Source of the DNA: an uncultured Poribacteria bacterium
GTDB taxonomy: Bacteria; Poribacteria; WGA-4E; WGA-3G
Direction of reading: 5' to 3'
NCBI GenBank assembly: GCA_951828515.1
Contig: OX639992.1
Span: 558,001 to 622,000, forward strand
DNA: 64,000 nt
The notes under the pieces are model-generated. The model had not been told where the DNA came from and did no database searches. It saw nothing but the letters and a program-made list of their open reading frames with translations. The position numbers and the translations under genes are program-made. This document shows, one piece after another, positions 42,198 through 51,369 of the stretch (positions are counted from its first letter, which is position 1; every line of letters begins with the position of its first letter).

Positions 42198-43805
42198 CTA
42201 TGGATTAACGACTCTGACCCTTTCGCCCTGTTTTAGGGAGTGCTGTCCAGCAGTGACAACAGCTTCGCCTTCGGTAAGTCCGCTAAGTACCTCAACTTCA
42301 CCGCCCCGCAAGAGACCTATTTCCACAACACGACGTTGGCTGACCCCATTTTCAATGACAAAGACGTTCTGCGTCTTTGTGTTAGTATCTTCAACGAGTG
42401 AGGCACGCGAGATGAGAATTGCATCCGTGTGTACTTCGATAGGAACGGTAACTTTCGCGAACATCCCCGGTTTAAGAGTTCCTTCTGGGTTGTCAATGAG
42501 AACTTCAACAGTAGCCGTGCGACGCGCAGGCATTAAAGTTGGACTAATAAAATCAACACGACCGGACATCTGAACATCTATGCCATCCACTTCTATAGAT
42601 GCCAGTTGATTCAGTGCCAATTGGCTCAACTGGACTTCAATAGCCTCAACGGCGGCTTTGACGGTATCGATATTAATGGTCTCAAAAAGCGGTGATGCGG
42701 GAAGAGCCATACCTCCCAAATCCAAGTAGCGTCTGGAGACAACCCCGGAAATTGGGGCGTGAATTGTGGCATCGTTCAATCGTTTTTGAGCGAGCTTAAG
42801 TGCAACCTGTGCCTGCGTGCGTGCGGTTTTCGCAGACGTAATTTCGGCTTCCCAACTTTTGGCAGTCTTTAGTGCCTCCACGGCGTCGAGTCCAGCCCGC
42901 GCAGTTTCGACTTGCGAACGCGCAAGTTCAATATCTTTCTCCCATGTCTTCGTAGCAGCTTGGGTTTGAACCAATCGTAAGGAGGCTTCCGCTTGCTCAA
43001 CTTGTGCCTCCATGGCTTGAATATCCTCAGCACGCGCGCCATTATCAATAAGTTGAAGTTGTTCGGAAGCTATTCTATGTTGGGCAACGGCAACGTCTAA
43101 TTGCGTCTTCGCACTCTCAAGAGATTGCTGGCTAATCGCGCCATTCTGGAAGAGTTGCCCCATCCGCTCGTGATTTCTTTTGGCATTTGCGAGGTTCGCA
43201 TCGGCTTGACTCAATCCTGCCTGTGCTTGCCGCCGGTCTTCATCACGAGCACCGCTTTTGATTTTCTGAAGATTCGCGACAAGCGACTCCAATGCGGCTT
43301 GTGCCTGATCTATTTGCGTGACAGTTCGGATTTCAGAGAGGTCCTCTACCTGTTGTAGCGCGATCTCTGCGGCGCGAAACTGTGCCTCCGCCTGTGCAAT
43401 CTGTGAGTGTACCCGCACTTTTGCGAGTTGTTTTGTCTGTGCATAAGCGGTTTCGGCCGCCTCCAGCGTCGCTTCTGCTTGTTGCACTGCGAGTTTCAGT
43501 TCCTCATGCTCCACCACAGCAAGGGGTGCCCCTTTTTCTACGCTGTCCCCCTCATCTACATTTAAGACAATGAGACGACCCGCGACTTTGGGAAAGACGC
43601 TGACTTGTGATTCCGCTTGAATAGTGCCGGACAATTCAAGTTCTGAACGAATCTCTCCGCGTTTTGCTTTTGCAACTTCCACCGGCTTCAGAACCGTAGC
43701 TTGTGCCTGTTGGGTTGTGGATTGTTCGGGTTTTAGGAGCCGTGGCAGGCTAATAATCACTGCTATCGCTAATACTATGAGAACACCAATGAGTACTTTC
43801 TTCAA
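42198..43805 (-). CDS. Efflux periplasmic adaptor (membrane fusion protein, AcrA/HlyD type)
   Basis: A 535-residue protein with one N-terminal anchor (VLIGVLIVLAIAVIISL). The biotinyl-lipoyl-like half (GEIRSELELSGTIQAESQVS, GRLIVLNVDEGDSVEKGAPL) is followed by an unusually long Ala/Gln/Glu-rich coiled coil (~90-330), then the second half (LNDATIHAPISGVVSRRYLD) and a beta-barrel (GRVDFISPTLMPARRTATVE, GTLKPGMFAKVTVP). It should bridge an inner-membrane pump and TolC. The TolC gene is directly upstream (42 bp). No pump gene follows; the next gene on this strand is the sugar kinase. Confidence 0.9.
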   Translation of the reverse strand: MKKVLIGVLIVLAIAVIISLPRLLKPEQSTTQQAQATVLKPVEVAKAKRGEIRSELELSGTIQAESQVSVFPKVAGRLIVLNVDEGDSVEKGAPLAVVEHEELKLAVQQAEATLEAAETAYAQTKQLAKVRVHSQIAQAEAQFRAAEIALQQVEDLSEIRTVTQIDQAQAALESLVANLQKIKSGARDEDRRQAQAGLSQADANLANAKRNHERMGQLFQNGAISQQSLESAKTQLDVAVAQHRIASEQLQLIDNGARAEDIQAMEAQVEQAEASLRLVQTQAATKTWEKDIELARSQVETARAGLDAVEALKTAKSWEAEITSAKTARTQAQVALKLAQKRLNDATIHAPISGVVSRRYLDLGGMALPASPLFETINIDTVKAAVEAIEVQLSQLALNQLASIEVDGIDVQMSGRVDFISPTLMPARRTATVEVLIDNPEGTLKPGMFAKVTVPIEVHTDAILISRASLVEDTNTKTQNVFVIENGVSQRRVVEIGLLRGGEVEVLSGLTEGEAVVTAGQHSLKQGERVRVVNP

Positions 43806-43847
43806 TTTCTTTTCTCCTTTTAACCGATGTCACCAAGAATTTTGTGT

Positions 43848-45248
43848 CTATTGTAGTTTTTGTCCTATCGCTTTTTCGAGTCTCGCTAAACCGACAATGT
43901 AATCGTGATATGCCTGCAGGCGGTTAACTTCCGCCTGTGTGAGTGCGAGTTGTGTATCAGTCAACGCGACTGTGGTAATAATTCCGTTCTGAAATTGGAG
44001 ATTCCCAATACGGACGCTCTCCCGTGCTTGGGTGACTGCTTCGCGTTGGACCTCAATGATCGTTTCTGCCCCACGGAGGTTGAGATACGCTGAGCGCACT
44101 TCAAATTCAACCCCGACTTTCACTTGAGCACTGCCCAATTGAACCTGTTCGAGAGCGGATTCGGTTTGTTGCACAGCTGCACGCGTCGCAAATCCATCGA
44201 AAATCGGAATATTGATTTGGATTCCGAGACTCCAAATTCTATTCATTTCGGTGAGTCTTTCATTCTGTGAAATTTGATAGTTTGTGAAGAATCCGAGATC
44301 CGGACGGCTTCGTGTTTTGGCGATGTCGATCTGTTTGCGGGCAGCCTGTTCAGTGAATTGTGTGCGATGCACTTCGGGACGATTTTCAAATGCCTGTCGG
44401 ATGAGTGAATCAAGGTTTAACGCTGGTATTTTATGGTTTTCTGGAATTTCAAGTGTGCCTTTAACGGATATGTTCCCGGCGAGGGGTACATTCAGCACTG
44501 TTTTATAGGCGTTTTTAGCGGTTTGAACACCATTCTGAGCACGAATGAGTTGTGATTTGGCATTTGCGAGTTGGACCTTAGCACGAAGGACATCGAAATT
44601 GGTTGCCGCCCCTGCATTAAGCGATACCTCTGCGATTGCGAGTTGCTCTTCAACCAAGGAAACACTTTGCTGAGCGACTCTTACAAACTCCTGAGCGACC
44701 AACGCACCATAGAACGCTTCGGATACATCCAAGCGGAGCTGATTATAAGCGGCATCAACATCACGTTGCAGTGCCTGATAGTTGAGTTCCGCGGCTTGAT
44801 AGCCGTAATAATAGCGGCCCCAAGCGAAGATGGGTTGCGTTAAATTGACGGTGCCTTGCGCGTTATGGTGAGCACCGAATTCCAATTCGATTAGGTCGGA
44901 TTCGTTATCTGCGCTGGGTGGTACCGGAGCGTCCATTCCTTCGCCCGGCATTGGGAATCCAAAGCCACCGTCGGCTTGAATTACCGATTTTTGTATATCT
45001 TTAAAATAGGTATAATTACCACTGGCTGTTATTCTTGGTAAGAGTCCGGCGCGTGCTGCGCGAACTTGTGCCTCGGCGGCTTTAAGGTTCTGCTCAGCGG
45101 TCTGAAGGGTAAGATTGCTCTGTTTGGCAATCTCAACACTCTCTTCTAATGTCAATACTTGTGGTTCTTGTGCTACAACGGAGAGATTAATCAGAAGGAA
45201 TAGAAAGGCTCCAACACATAAGAAGTGGTAGAACCGTAATGTATTCAT
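43848..45248 (-). CDS. TolC-like outer-membrane efflux protein
   Basis: About 466 residues from ATG 45248, with GGAGGA 10 nt upstream and a signal peptide (FYHFLCVGAFLFLLINLSVVAQ). Two OEP repeats are seen: LTLEESVEIAKQSNLTLQ, AARAGLLPRITASGNY, then later LIRQAFENRPEVHRTQ, AKTRSRPDLGFFTNY and the end ALTQAEVNRLQAYHDYIVGL. This forms the trimeric alpha-barrel outlet of tripartite pumps. It is the first gene of a two-gene operon with the adaptor. Confidence 0.92.
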   Translation of the reverse strand: MNTLRFYHFLCVGAFLFLLINLSVVAQEPQVLTLEESVEIAKQSNLTLQTAEQNLKAAEAQVRAARAGLLPRITASGNYTYFKDIQKSVIQADGGFGFPMPGEGMDAPVPPSADNESDLIELEFGAHHNAQGTVNLTQPIFAWGRYYYGYQAAELNYQALQRDVDAAYNQLRLDVSEAFYGALVAQEFVRVAQQSVSLVEEQLAIAEVSLNAGAATNFDVLRAKVQLANAKSQLIRAQNGVQTAKNAYKTVLNVPLAGNISVKGTLEIPENHKIPALNLDSLIRQAFENRPEVHRTQFTEQAARKQIDIAKTRSRPDLGFFTNYQISQNERLTEMNRIWSLGIQINIPIFDGFATRAAVQQTESALEQVQLGSAQVKVGVEFEVRSAYLNLRGAETIIEVQREAVTQARESVRIGNLQFQNGIITTVALTDTQLALTQAEVNRLQAYHDYIVGLARLEKAIGQKLQ

Positions 45249-45329
45249 TGCGGCTGCGTCCTCCAATATTAAACAGAGACGGACGTTTACGAAAACACGT
45301 CCTTATTAATGAAATCGTGACAGTTTAGA

Positions 45330-45466
45330 TATAGTAAAACCCATAATTAAGTTTACACTCTGTAATGCGGCGAGGTTAGGGGGAAACGCCCTATCAAAAA
45401 CACCTCGCCAGCAATGTGGGGTTTTGTGTTTTCGAGAGTGTGCAAGTATTTTCGGGCTTTACTATA
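45330..45466. mobile_element. 137-bp MITE with TA target duplication, copy 1
   Basis: Ends TATAGTAAAACCC and GGGCTTTACTATA form a 13-bp inverted repeat with one G/A difference. The interior has a palindromic GGCGAGG...CCTCGCC. The second copy at 57177-57313 differs at one base that I can see. TA at both ends and the TIR type fit non-autonomous relatives of IS630/Tc1-mariner elements. No transposase is in the window. Confidence 0.8.
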
Positions 45467-45514
45467 AAATGGGGGCGAGTCTAAGACCCGCCCACCACGT
45501 TATTTCAACCACCC

Positions 45515-47404
45515 TTAATAGCGAATAATGGTTGTCGAATCGCCAACTGCCCAGATCTGACCACTTGGCGTTTGGACGAGATCCCACAGATTGCTCATCG
45601 TTGGTGATTCCTGCATCAACCAAGTAACGCCGCCATCAGTTGTGTGAAGAATTGTTCCACCGTCTCCGGCTGCCCACCCTTCGTTGGTGTCTCGGAACAG
45701 AACAGCATTCAGGTTAGCATCCGTTGGGACTGTCTGATCGGTCCATGTTGCGCCACCATCGGTAGTTGCCACGATAGCCCCCTGGTCGCCAGCGATCCAT
45801 GCGGTCTGTTCGTTGATGGCATAGACATCATTCAATTTCGGTCCTTGCAAGATAGATGCCCAAGTTAGCCCGCCATCCATTGTTTTTGCGATGGTCCCAG
45901 CATCACCGACGATCCAACCGATACTTTCATTTACGAAGTGAACACCATAGAGGTTGTTAAAGCCTGCGCCTGTCATCATGGGATCCATGTCTTGACCGAC
46001 CCATGTTTGTCCTGCGTCGTTAGTGTGCATAAGCCTTCCGGTTTCCCCGACTGCCCAAGCGTGTGTCGGAGTGCCGAAACTCATGCCGTAAGATCCCATA
46101 GCACTCCGCCAACTCATTATGCCTTCAAACTGGATTCGCGAGGCAGTGCCGTGTCCCTCATCGCCTGGGTCGCTAACCCCATGCCACGATTTTCCGCCAT
46201 CAAGTGTTTCGATTAACGCGGCATTGCTACCGACGATATACCCTCTATTTTCATCAACAAACCCAACGCCGAAGAGTTCAAAGACATCGCCACTACTTTG
46301 AGGTTTCCAAGTCTCGCCACCATCGTTGGTATGGAGTACACTTCCTGATAACCCGACTGCCCAACCGAGTTTATCATTATGAAAATGGGCGGAGCGAAGT
46401 TCGCTCGTACTGGAAACGACATCCCAAGTGTCCCCCCCATCAGTTGTATGCAGAACCGTAGCGTCTTTACCAACTATCCATGCCTCGGTTGGACTCAGCA
46501 TGTGAACACCTTCAAGGCGAGAAGCAACCGGACGCGGTTCAAGTGGCTCCCAAGTCGTGCCACCATCTGTTGTCCGGAGGATTACACCGAATTCCGCAGC
46601 GGCGATACCCACCTTTTCATCGGCAAAATGGACATCCCAAACAGGTTCAGGCATACCGTTAGAATGCGGGACTTTACTCTCTTGAACGGCCCACTCGTCC
46701 CCGTCAACCGTTGCGACGACAGCGCCACCAGCACCGACTGCCCAGCCTACTTTGTCATTTAGCATGGAAATAGCATCGAGCGTGTTGACTGTGGCACTGG
46801 TCTGGAATTCCCATGTCTCGCCACCGTCTTTGGTGTGGAGAAGTGTGCCACCCCCACCTGCCGCCCAACCGACGGTCTCGCTTACAAAATCAATGCCTTC
46901 AATTGTGTTATTCGTATCAATTTCCTGTTTCGCCCAAGTTGTACCACCATTTTTCGTGTTAATGATAAGACCACCATCTCCACTTGCCCACCCATGCTGG
47001 TCATCGGCAAAAGAGACCCCTAAGAGCGCGGTGCGGGTGCCTGTATTCTTTTTCATCCAAGTCTGCCCGCCATCCGTGGTTTTCAGGACCATCCCATCGT
47101 CTCCGACAACCCAGCCGGTTTGCGGATCAATAAAGCGGGCTTTCTTGAGCATGATGTCAAACGGCAGTGGTTGACTCGGTTGCCTATTCCATGTCATACC
47201 GCCATCTGTGGTATGCAGAATTGTTGAATTGCTACCCACAATCCATCCATGTTGTGCGTCTACAAAAAAGACATCTGAAAAACCCGCCTGCCACTCAGAC
47301 TCGTTCACTTTCACCCATGCTTTTTGTGCAAACGCGAACTGCAGGGTGCCAAGTAGAAGCAGGGCTATCAGAATAGATAAGATCTGTCTTCTCAGTTTCA
47401 TCAA
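45515..47404 (-). CDS. Secreted Ycf48-like/BNR-repeat propeller protein
   Basis: A 629-residue protein with a signal peptide (RRQILSILIALLLLGTLQFAFAQ). The rest is a series of ~12 repeats of the type GWAAGDGGTILHTTDGGVTW, each of ~45 residues, as in the photosystem II assembly factor Ycf48 and related sialidase-like propellers. The organism shows no photosynthesis genes here, so Ycf48 is only a fold name. It ends ...GQIWAVGDSTTIIRY without the LTTxW tag or a type-IX-like tail. The first or second Met (47404 or 47401) could be used. Confidence 0.85.
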   Translation of the reverse strand: MMKLRRQILSILIALLLLGTLQFAFAQKAWVKVNESEWQAGFSDVFFVDAQHGWIVGSNSTILHTTDGGMTWNRQPSQPLPFDIMLKKARFIDPQTGWVVGDDGMVLKTTDGGQTWMKKNTGTRTALLGVSFADDQHGWASGDGGLIINTKNGGTTWAKQEIDTNNTIEGIDFVSETVGWAAGGGGTLLHTKDGGETWEFQTSATVNTLDAISMLNDKVGWAVGAGGAVVATVDGDEWAVQESKVPHSNGMPEPVWDVHFADEKVGIAAAEFGVILRTTDGGTTWEPLEPRPVASRLEGVHMLSPTEAWIVGKDATVLHTTDGGDTWDVVSSTSELRSAHFHNDKLGWAVGLSGSVLHTNDGGETWKPQSSGDVFELFGVGFVDENRGYIVGSNAALIETLDGGKSWHGVSDPGDEGHGTASRIQFEGIMSWRSAMGSYGMSFGTPTHAWAVGETGRLMHTNDAGQTWVGQDMDPMMTGAGFNNLYGVHFVNESIGWIVGDAGTIAKTMDGGLTWASILQGPKLNDVYAINEQTAWIAGDQGAIVATTDGGATWTDQTVPTDANLNAVLFRDTNEGWAAGDGGTILHTTDGGVTWLMQESPTMSNLWDLVQTPSGQIWAVGDSTTIIRY

Positions 47405-47795
47405 GTTTCACAGCGTCGAGCCCCACATCCTTCAGGTGTGGAGTGAACGCCGACCTCCTTACGTTTTATTAACATGGGCTTACAAACAATGCCCTTCGTT
47501 TTAGATAGTGCCTTATCCTGTCCAAGAACTGTGAATCGAAGCCTACACGCTTCATTCTATGCTTAATATAATACCACGACCCCATAATTCATGTCAATCG
47601 AAAAGTATAAGAGGTTCGGTTTCAGTTTCCTGTTATATTTGCATAGCAGCAACAATGATTCTATCGCCACAAAATTTGGATTGACACCTGCTCAATACTC
47701 ATGGCATAATAATTAGACGTAATTTCAAATAAGTCACACACCCCTTAAACTCGGTTTGTCCGGAGGCAAACATCTAAATAGATTAGGAGATTTTC
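47405..47795. other. Divergent intergenic region
   Basis: 391 bases between the Ycf48-like gene (leftward) and the first LamG gene (rightward). It holds a plausible promoter at 47681-47710 for the LamG gene. I see no gene or repeat in the rest. Confidence 0.5.
47681..47710 (+). promoter_or_regulatory. Possible sigma-70 promoter of the LamG gene
   Basis: TTGACA, an 18-nt spacer, then CATAAT, about 85 nt before the ATG at 47796. This is the best match to a housekeeping promoter that I saw in the window. Confidence 0.5.
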
Positions 47796-48599
47796 ATGAA
47801 TTTTATAACGCGATTAACCTTTGTAGGACTCAGCTTAATACTGAGCGTCTGTCTACTCGGCAACCCTGCGCTTGCACAACTTGAGATGAAAACGTTGACA
47901 GGTCTCTGGTTGTTCGATGAAGGTAGCGGTGATGTTGCCGCAGATTCTTCAGATAGCGCGCTTGATGCGGCAGTGGTAGGTAACCCGACGTGGGTTAGCG
48001 GCGTATTCGGTTCCGGATTAGAACTCAATGGCTCAGATGCTTACGTTGAAGTTCCTGCGCACGTGAATCCGACTGATGCTATCACTGTCTCGATTTGGGT
48101 TAAAAGTATGACAGATAACTGGAATCAGCACGGTTGGATGGTAGAAAAACGGGATGCGTATATTATCCACCCGAATGCGGACACCAAAAACGTATCGTGG
48201 CCGATTTGTAACGGTGGCTGCTGGAACAAGCCGGGCGGTTGGCGCGACGGCGAAGTCGGTCCGGGGGACATCACCGATTGGCATCTGTATACCGCCACCT
48301 TCGATAGTGCAACGGGTGAGTGGAATATCTATATTGACGGTGTGGCAGAAAGCACAATGGAAATCGACACGAATCCACTCGATGCCGACGATGGCGAACT
48401 TTTCATCGGTAGAGACACCTGTTGTGACGGTCGATTCGGCGATGCGGTCATTGACGAGGTCGCTATCTTTAACGTCGCGTTGAGTGCTGCCGAGATCAAA
48501 ACAATGATGGACAAAGGGCTCTCCGCGTTGCTACTGACACCGGTTGAACCCGCGGACAAACTCTCAACGACCTGGGCGGATGTTAAACAGCAGTATTAA
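47796..48599 (+). CDS. Secreted LamG (concanavalin-like) protein with LSTTWADVK tail
   Basis: A 267-residue protein: signal peptide LTFVGLSLILSVCLLGNPALAQ, then a single LamG/Laminin_G_3 jelly-roll domain (GLWLFDEGSGDVAADSSDSA, NGSDAYVEVPAH, YIDGVAESTMEIDT, GDAVIDEVAIFNVALSAAEI). The C-terminus KLSTTWADVKQQY carries the shared tag. LamG domains bind glycans or proteins; here probably at the cell surface. First of two consecutive LamG genes. Confidence 0.87.
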   Translation: MNFITRLTFVGLSLILSVCLLGNPALAQLEMKTLTGLWLFDEGSGDVAADSSDSALDAAVVGNPTWVSGVFGSGLELNGSDAYVEVPAHVNPTDAITVSIWVKSMTDNWNQHGWMVEKRDAYIIHPNADTKNVSWPICNGGCWNKPGGWRDGEVGPGDITDWHLYTATFDSATGEWNIYIDGVAESTMEIDTNPLDADDGELFIGRDTCCDGRFGDAVIDEVAIFNVALSAAEIKTMMDKGLSALLLTPVEPADKLSTTWADVKQQY

Positions 48600-48608
48600 T
48601 CTAACAAA

Positions 48609-48643
48609 AAGGTGGACGATGCTTGCTACTTGTCCGCCTTTTC
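48609..48643 (+). terminator. Terminator-like hairpin between the two LamG genes
   Basis: AAGGTGGAC pairs with GTCCGCCTT (one G-U) around 14 nt, ending in TTTT (48639-48642). It starts about 10 nt after the first LamG stop codon. The short U-tract makes it a weak intrinsic terminator. Confidence 0.5.
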
Positions 48644-48672
48644 TGAACCTAAGTACAAGGAAATAAAATTAC

Positions 48673-49461
48673 ATGTTTCCAAGAATATTAGTGTCAATCC
48701 TATTTATTGCGTGCCTCTTTGTAGTTACCCCTTTAACGTCCGCCCAACTTCCATTAGATGGTGTTGTAAGCTACTGGCCCTTTGACGAAGGGACTATCGC
48801 TGGTGGCACCGTTGAGGATGTTTTAGGCGACAACGACGGTGAACTCGACGGGAACCCAAAATCCGTTCCCGGAAAAGTCGGAAACGCACTTGAATTCAAC
48901 GGCGAGAATTTCGTCCACATTCCCGGCACTGGTTCATTAGAATTTGCCGGTGCAGAAGAGATGAGCGTTGTGGCCTGGGTGAATGCTGACAGCGACAGTC
49001 CGGTCAAAGGTGTTGTCGCTGGATGTTGTGGCACGATTGTAGCACAGCGTGATGTCAACGGTTGGGCGTTACGGTTTGATGGTAGAAATGCCGGACAGGA
49101 AATGGAATTCATTGTCACACCCGGATGGCAAGGCGATGGTGGGTTCGGTGCTGCGGCTTTCAACAAAGGTGAATGGCACCACATCGTAGGCATTGTGAAT
49201 AATAAAGATATGCAGCTTTATGTTGATGGTGAATTAGAGAAAGAACAGAACTATAACGGACCTATGACAACCGGTGGTTCAGAAACCGAGATTGGTAAAG
49301 CAGGCGATGGCGGCTTTGTCGGTATCATCGACGAGGTCATGATTTACAGCAAAGCCCTCTCAGCAGATGAAGTTGAACAAATCTTTGAAGCGGAAGGTCT
49401 TCCGGTACAACCGCAGGGTAAACTGACGACCCGTTGGGCGAGCATCAAAATGGCTTGGTAA
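48673..49461 (+). CDS. Secreted LamG protein with LTTRWASIK tail
   Basis: A 262-residue protein: signal peptide ILVSILFIACLFVVTPLTSAQ, LamG domain (VSYWPFDEGTIAGGTVEDVL, ALEFNGENFVHIPGTGSLEF, WHHIVGIVNNKDMQLYVDGE, IIDEVMIYSKALSADEV), C-terminus GKLTTRWASIKMAW with the shared tag. It lies 74 bp after the other LamG gene, but sequence identity between them is modest outside motifs, so this is not a recent tandem copy. Confidence 0.87.
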   Translation: MFPRILVSILFIACLFVVTPLTSAQLPLDGVVSYWPFDEGTIAGGTVEDVLGDNDGELDGNPKSVPGKVGNALEFNGENFVHIPGTGSLEFAGAEEMSVVAWVNADSDSPVKGVVAGCCGTIVAQRDVNGWALRFDGRNAGQEMEFIVTPGWQGDGGFGAAAFNKGEWHHIVGIVNNKDMQLYVDGELEKEQNYNGPMTTGGSETEIGKAGDGGFVGIIDEVMIYSKALSADEVEQIFEAEGLPVQPQGKLTTRWASIKMAW

Positions 49462-49576
49462 GTGTCTTCCCTGGAGTCGTAGTTATAATCTCGTGTACCT
49501 TACAATTGTCTTTCTCTCATGGTATAGGAGTAGATGATGTGTTTGCCCTTCACCCCGAAAATAAGAGGTATTAGTC

Positions 49577-50059
49577 ATGCAATACATAGAAGCCCCACAT
49601 CCCTATTCTCAACACGTCTTGCATAAAAGTATCTTCCTCGCTGGTGGCATTACGAATTGCCCTGATTGGCAGCAACAAATAGTTCAGTTGCTGCACCATA
49701 CAGACTATACGCTACTAAATCCCCGCCGAAAGTGTTTCCCCATTTCGGACCCAAACGCGTCCCGCGAGCAAATAACATGGGAACACCATGCTCTTCGAGA
49801 TGCAAGCGTAATTCTGTGTTGGTTCCCATGCGAAACGCTCTGTCCAATTGTCCTCTACGAATTAGGAGCGTGGTCAATGACAGAAAAACCGTTGTATGTC
49901 GGCGTACACCCTCAATACGCGCGGCGCACTGATGTTGAAATTCAGACCTCACTGGTTCGTCCCGAAGTAAAAATTGTTTATTCGATAGAGGCTCTTGCTG
50001 AGCAAGTACAGAATCATACGTTCAACCAGGTAACACGGACGCAATTGAAAACCGCTTGA
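49577..50059 (+). CDS. Nucleoside 2-deoxyribosyltransferase-like protein
   Basis: 160 residues, soluble. The N-terminal strand-loop SIFLAGGITNCPDWQ is the nucleotide-binding start of the Nuc_deoxyrib_tr family, followed by LLNPRRKCFPISDPN, ITWEHHALRDASVILCWFP and IVLYELGAWSMTEKPLYVGV; the Glu of YELG is the usual catalytic position. Family members cleave or exchange bases of nucleosides and nucleotides. It is 12-48 bp upstream of a three-TM protein and a TIR-domain protein, which suggests a role in nucleotide-based immunity, though a salvage enzyme is also possible. ATG 49577 lies after AAGAGGTATTAGTC. Confidence 0.75.
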   Translation: MQYIEAPHPYSQHVLHKSIFLAGGITNCPDWQQQIVQLLHHTDYTLLNPRRKCFPISDPNASREQITWEHHALRDASVILCWFPCETLCPIVLYELGAWSMTEKPLYVGVHPQYARRTDVEIQTSLVRPEVKIVYSIEALAEQVQNHTFNQVTRTQLKTA

Positions 50060-50107
50060 CAACTGGGAAACGTGGATTGGCATAATAATCCAAGACAGGG
50101 AAAAACA

Positions 50108-50521
50108 GTGGAAAAGAAAATAAAGCATTTAGAAATGATTCAGAATATCATTACTCGATTGGCAAATAACTCCTTTTCACTCAAAGGTTGGACGGTGATT
50201 TTTATCGCCGCCGTGTTAGGTTTTGCTATCAAGGAATCCGACCCTAATTATATCCCCTTGGTCCTCCTTCCTATATTTGCCTTTTGGGGTTTAGATGGCT
50301 ACTATCTGAGACGGGAAAAACTCTTCCGAGCATTATACGATAAGGTTAGAAAATTAGATGAACAAGATATAAATTTTGAAATGGATATATCTGCGACCAA
50401 GGATGAAGTTGATAGTTGGCAATCCGTTTGTATTTCCCGAACGATTTTAGGATTCTACGGTCCGATCTTCATCGTTATCTTAATCCTAATCGTCATTGCG
50501 ATTATTCGTATCTTAAAATAA
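50108..50521 (+). CDS. Small membrane protein with three TM segments, partner of the TIR protein
   Basis: 137 residues from GTG 50108 (AGGGA 7 nt upstream; GTG 50072 is poorer). A helical start (KKIKHLEMIQNIITRLANNS) leads to TM1 (GWTVIFIAAVLGFAI), TM2 (YIPLVLLPIFAFWGLDGYYL), then the amphipathic LRREKLFRALYDKVRKLDEQ, and TM3 (FIVILILIVIAIIRIL). Small proteins with FWGLDGYYLRxExLFRxLYD accompany MTH538-type TIR genes in many genomes; I know the pairing from gene neighbourhoods, not from an experiment. It could form the membrane effector or anchor of the TIR protein. Confidence 0.7.
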   Translation: MEKKIKHLEMIQNIITRLANNSFSLKGWTVIFIAAVLGFAIKESDPNYIPLVLLPIFAFWGLDGYYLRREKLFRALYDKVRKLDEQDINFEMDISATKDEVDSWQSVCISRTILGFYGPIFIVILILIVIAIIRILK

Positions 50522-50530
50522 GGAGGACGT

Positions 50531-51109
50531 ATGGCAAAACGAGTGTTTTTTAGCTTCCATTATCAGGACGTAATAGATTTCAGAGCAAATGTTGTGCGGA
50601 ACCACTGGCTTACTAAGCCCGATAGAAAAGATGCTGGTTTCTTTGATGCTTCAATTTGGGAGAAAGCTAAAAGAACAAGCCCTTTGGCGTTAAAACGTCT
50701 AATCAACGGTGAGCTTCAGGGCACTACCGTGACAACTGTTTTGATTGGAAGTGGAACTTACGCGCGAAGGTGGGTTCGATACGAAATCATAAAAAGTATG
50801 GAAAAAGGAAATCAAATCTTGGGCGTACATATCAACGGCATTAAAGATAAAAATCAAAGAACAAGACGTTTAGGTCCTAATCCATTTGCCTGCCTTGGCT
50901 ACAAATACAGCGATGATGGAAAGAAGTTGCACGTTTATGAGTTGAAAAATGGAAAATGGGTTCAATACCAAGACCTCGCCCCTTATACCTTAAAAACTGT
51001 AGCCCCACCACCCAAACGAGGGAAATTTTACAAGCTTTCGTCAGATTATAAAATCTACGATTGGGTAAAAGATGATGGCTATAGCAGCTTTGCAAAATGG
51101 GTAGAATGA
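50531..51109 (+). CDS. MTH538-like TIR-domain protein (Thoeris ThsB-like)
   Basis: 192 residues, soluble, from ATG 50531 behind AAGGAGGACGT. The start RVFFSFHYQDVIDFRANVVR and the later VTTVLIGSGTYARRWVRYEI are signatures of the MTH538/TIR_like (DUF1863) family, in which ThsB of Thoeris produces an NAD-derived signal. The catalytic Glu region corresponds to RYEIIKSMEKGNQILGVHIN. The C-terminal ~60 residues contain further WD- or Trp-rich motifs. It is 9 bp after the TM gene, so the two are co-transcribed. An anti-phage role is inferred from family and context. Confidence 0.8.
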   Translation: MAKRVFFSFHYQDVIDFRANVVRNHWLTKPDRKDAGFFDASIWEKAKRTSPLALKRLINGELQGTTVTTVLIGSGTYARRWVRYEIIKSMEKGNQILGVHINGIKDKNQRTRRLGPNPFACLGYKYSDDGKKLHVYELKNGKWVQYQDLAPYTLKTVAPPPKRGKFYKLSSDYKIYDWVKDDGYSSFAKWVE

Positions 51110-51369
51110 ATATCTTGCTCGGTCCCTCGTTGTGATTGCCAATGCAGGTAACCAAGGGCACACAACTACATAGTGGAAACTTGTCCATCTCCAGAAACAA
51201 AAAGGGGTAATATACCTCTCATGAGACTTTCAAATACATTTGAATTTTCTTGACATCAATTCGCTTTTACACCACACTAAATGAATAAGTTCGGGCTTAT
51301 TCCAACTGTAAGTCTTGTTATCAAGATTATGATAAGTAATTTTACAGTAATTTTTTTAGAGGAGAATAT

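Noticed and set aside
45515-47404. Ycf48-like protein as evidence for photosynthesis
   Set aside because: The repeat family occurs widely as secreted propellers, and there are no photosystem or pigment genes in the window.
47796-49461. The two LamG genes as a recent tandem duplication
   Set aside because: Protein similarity is limited to the domain motifs, and DNA similarity is not visible.
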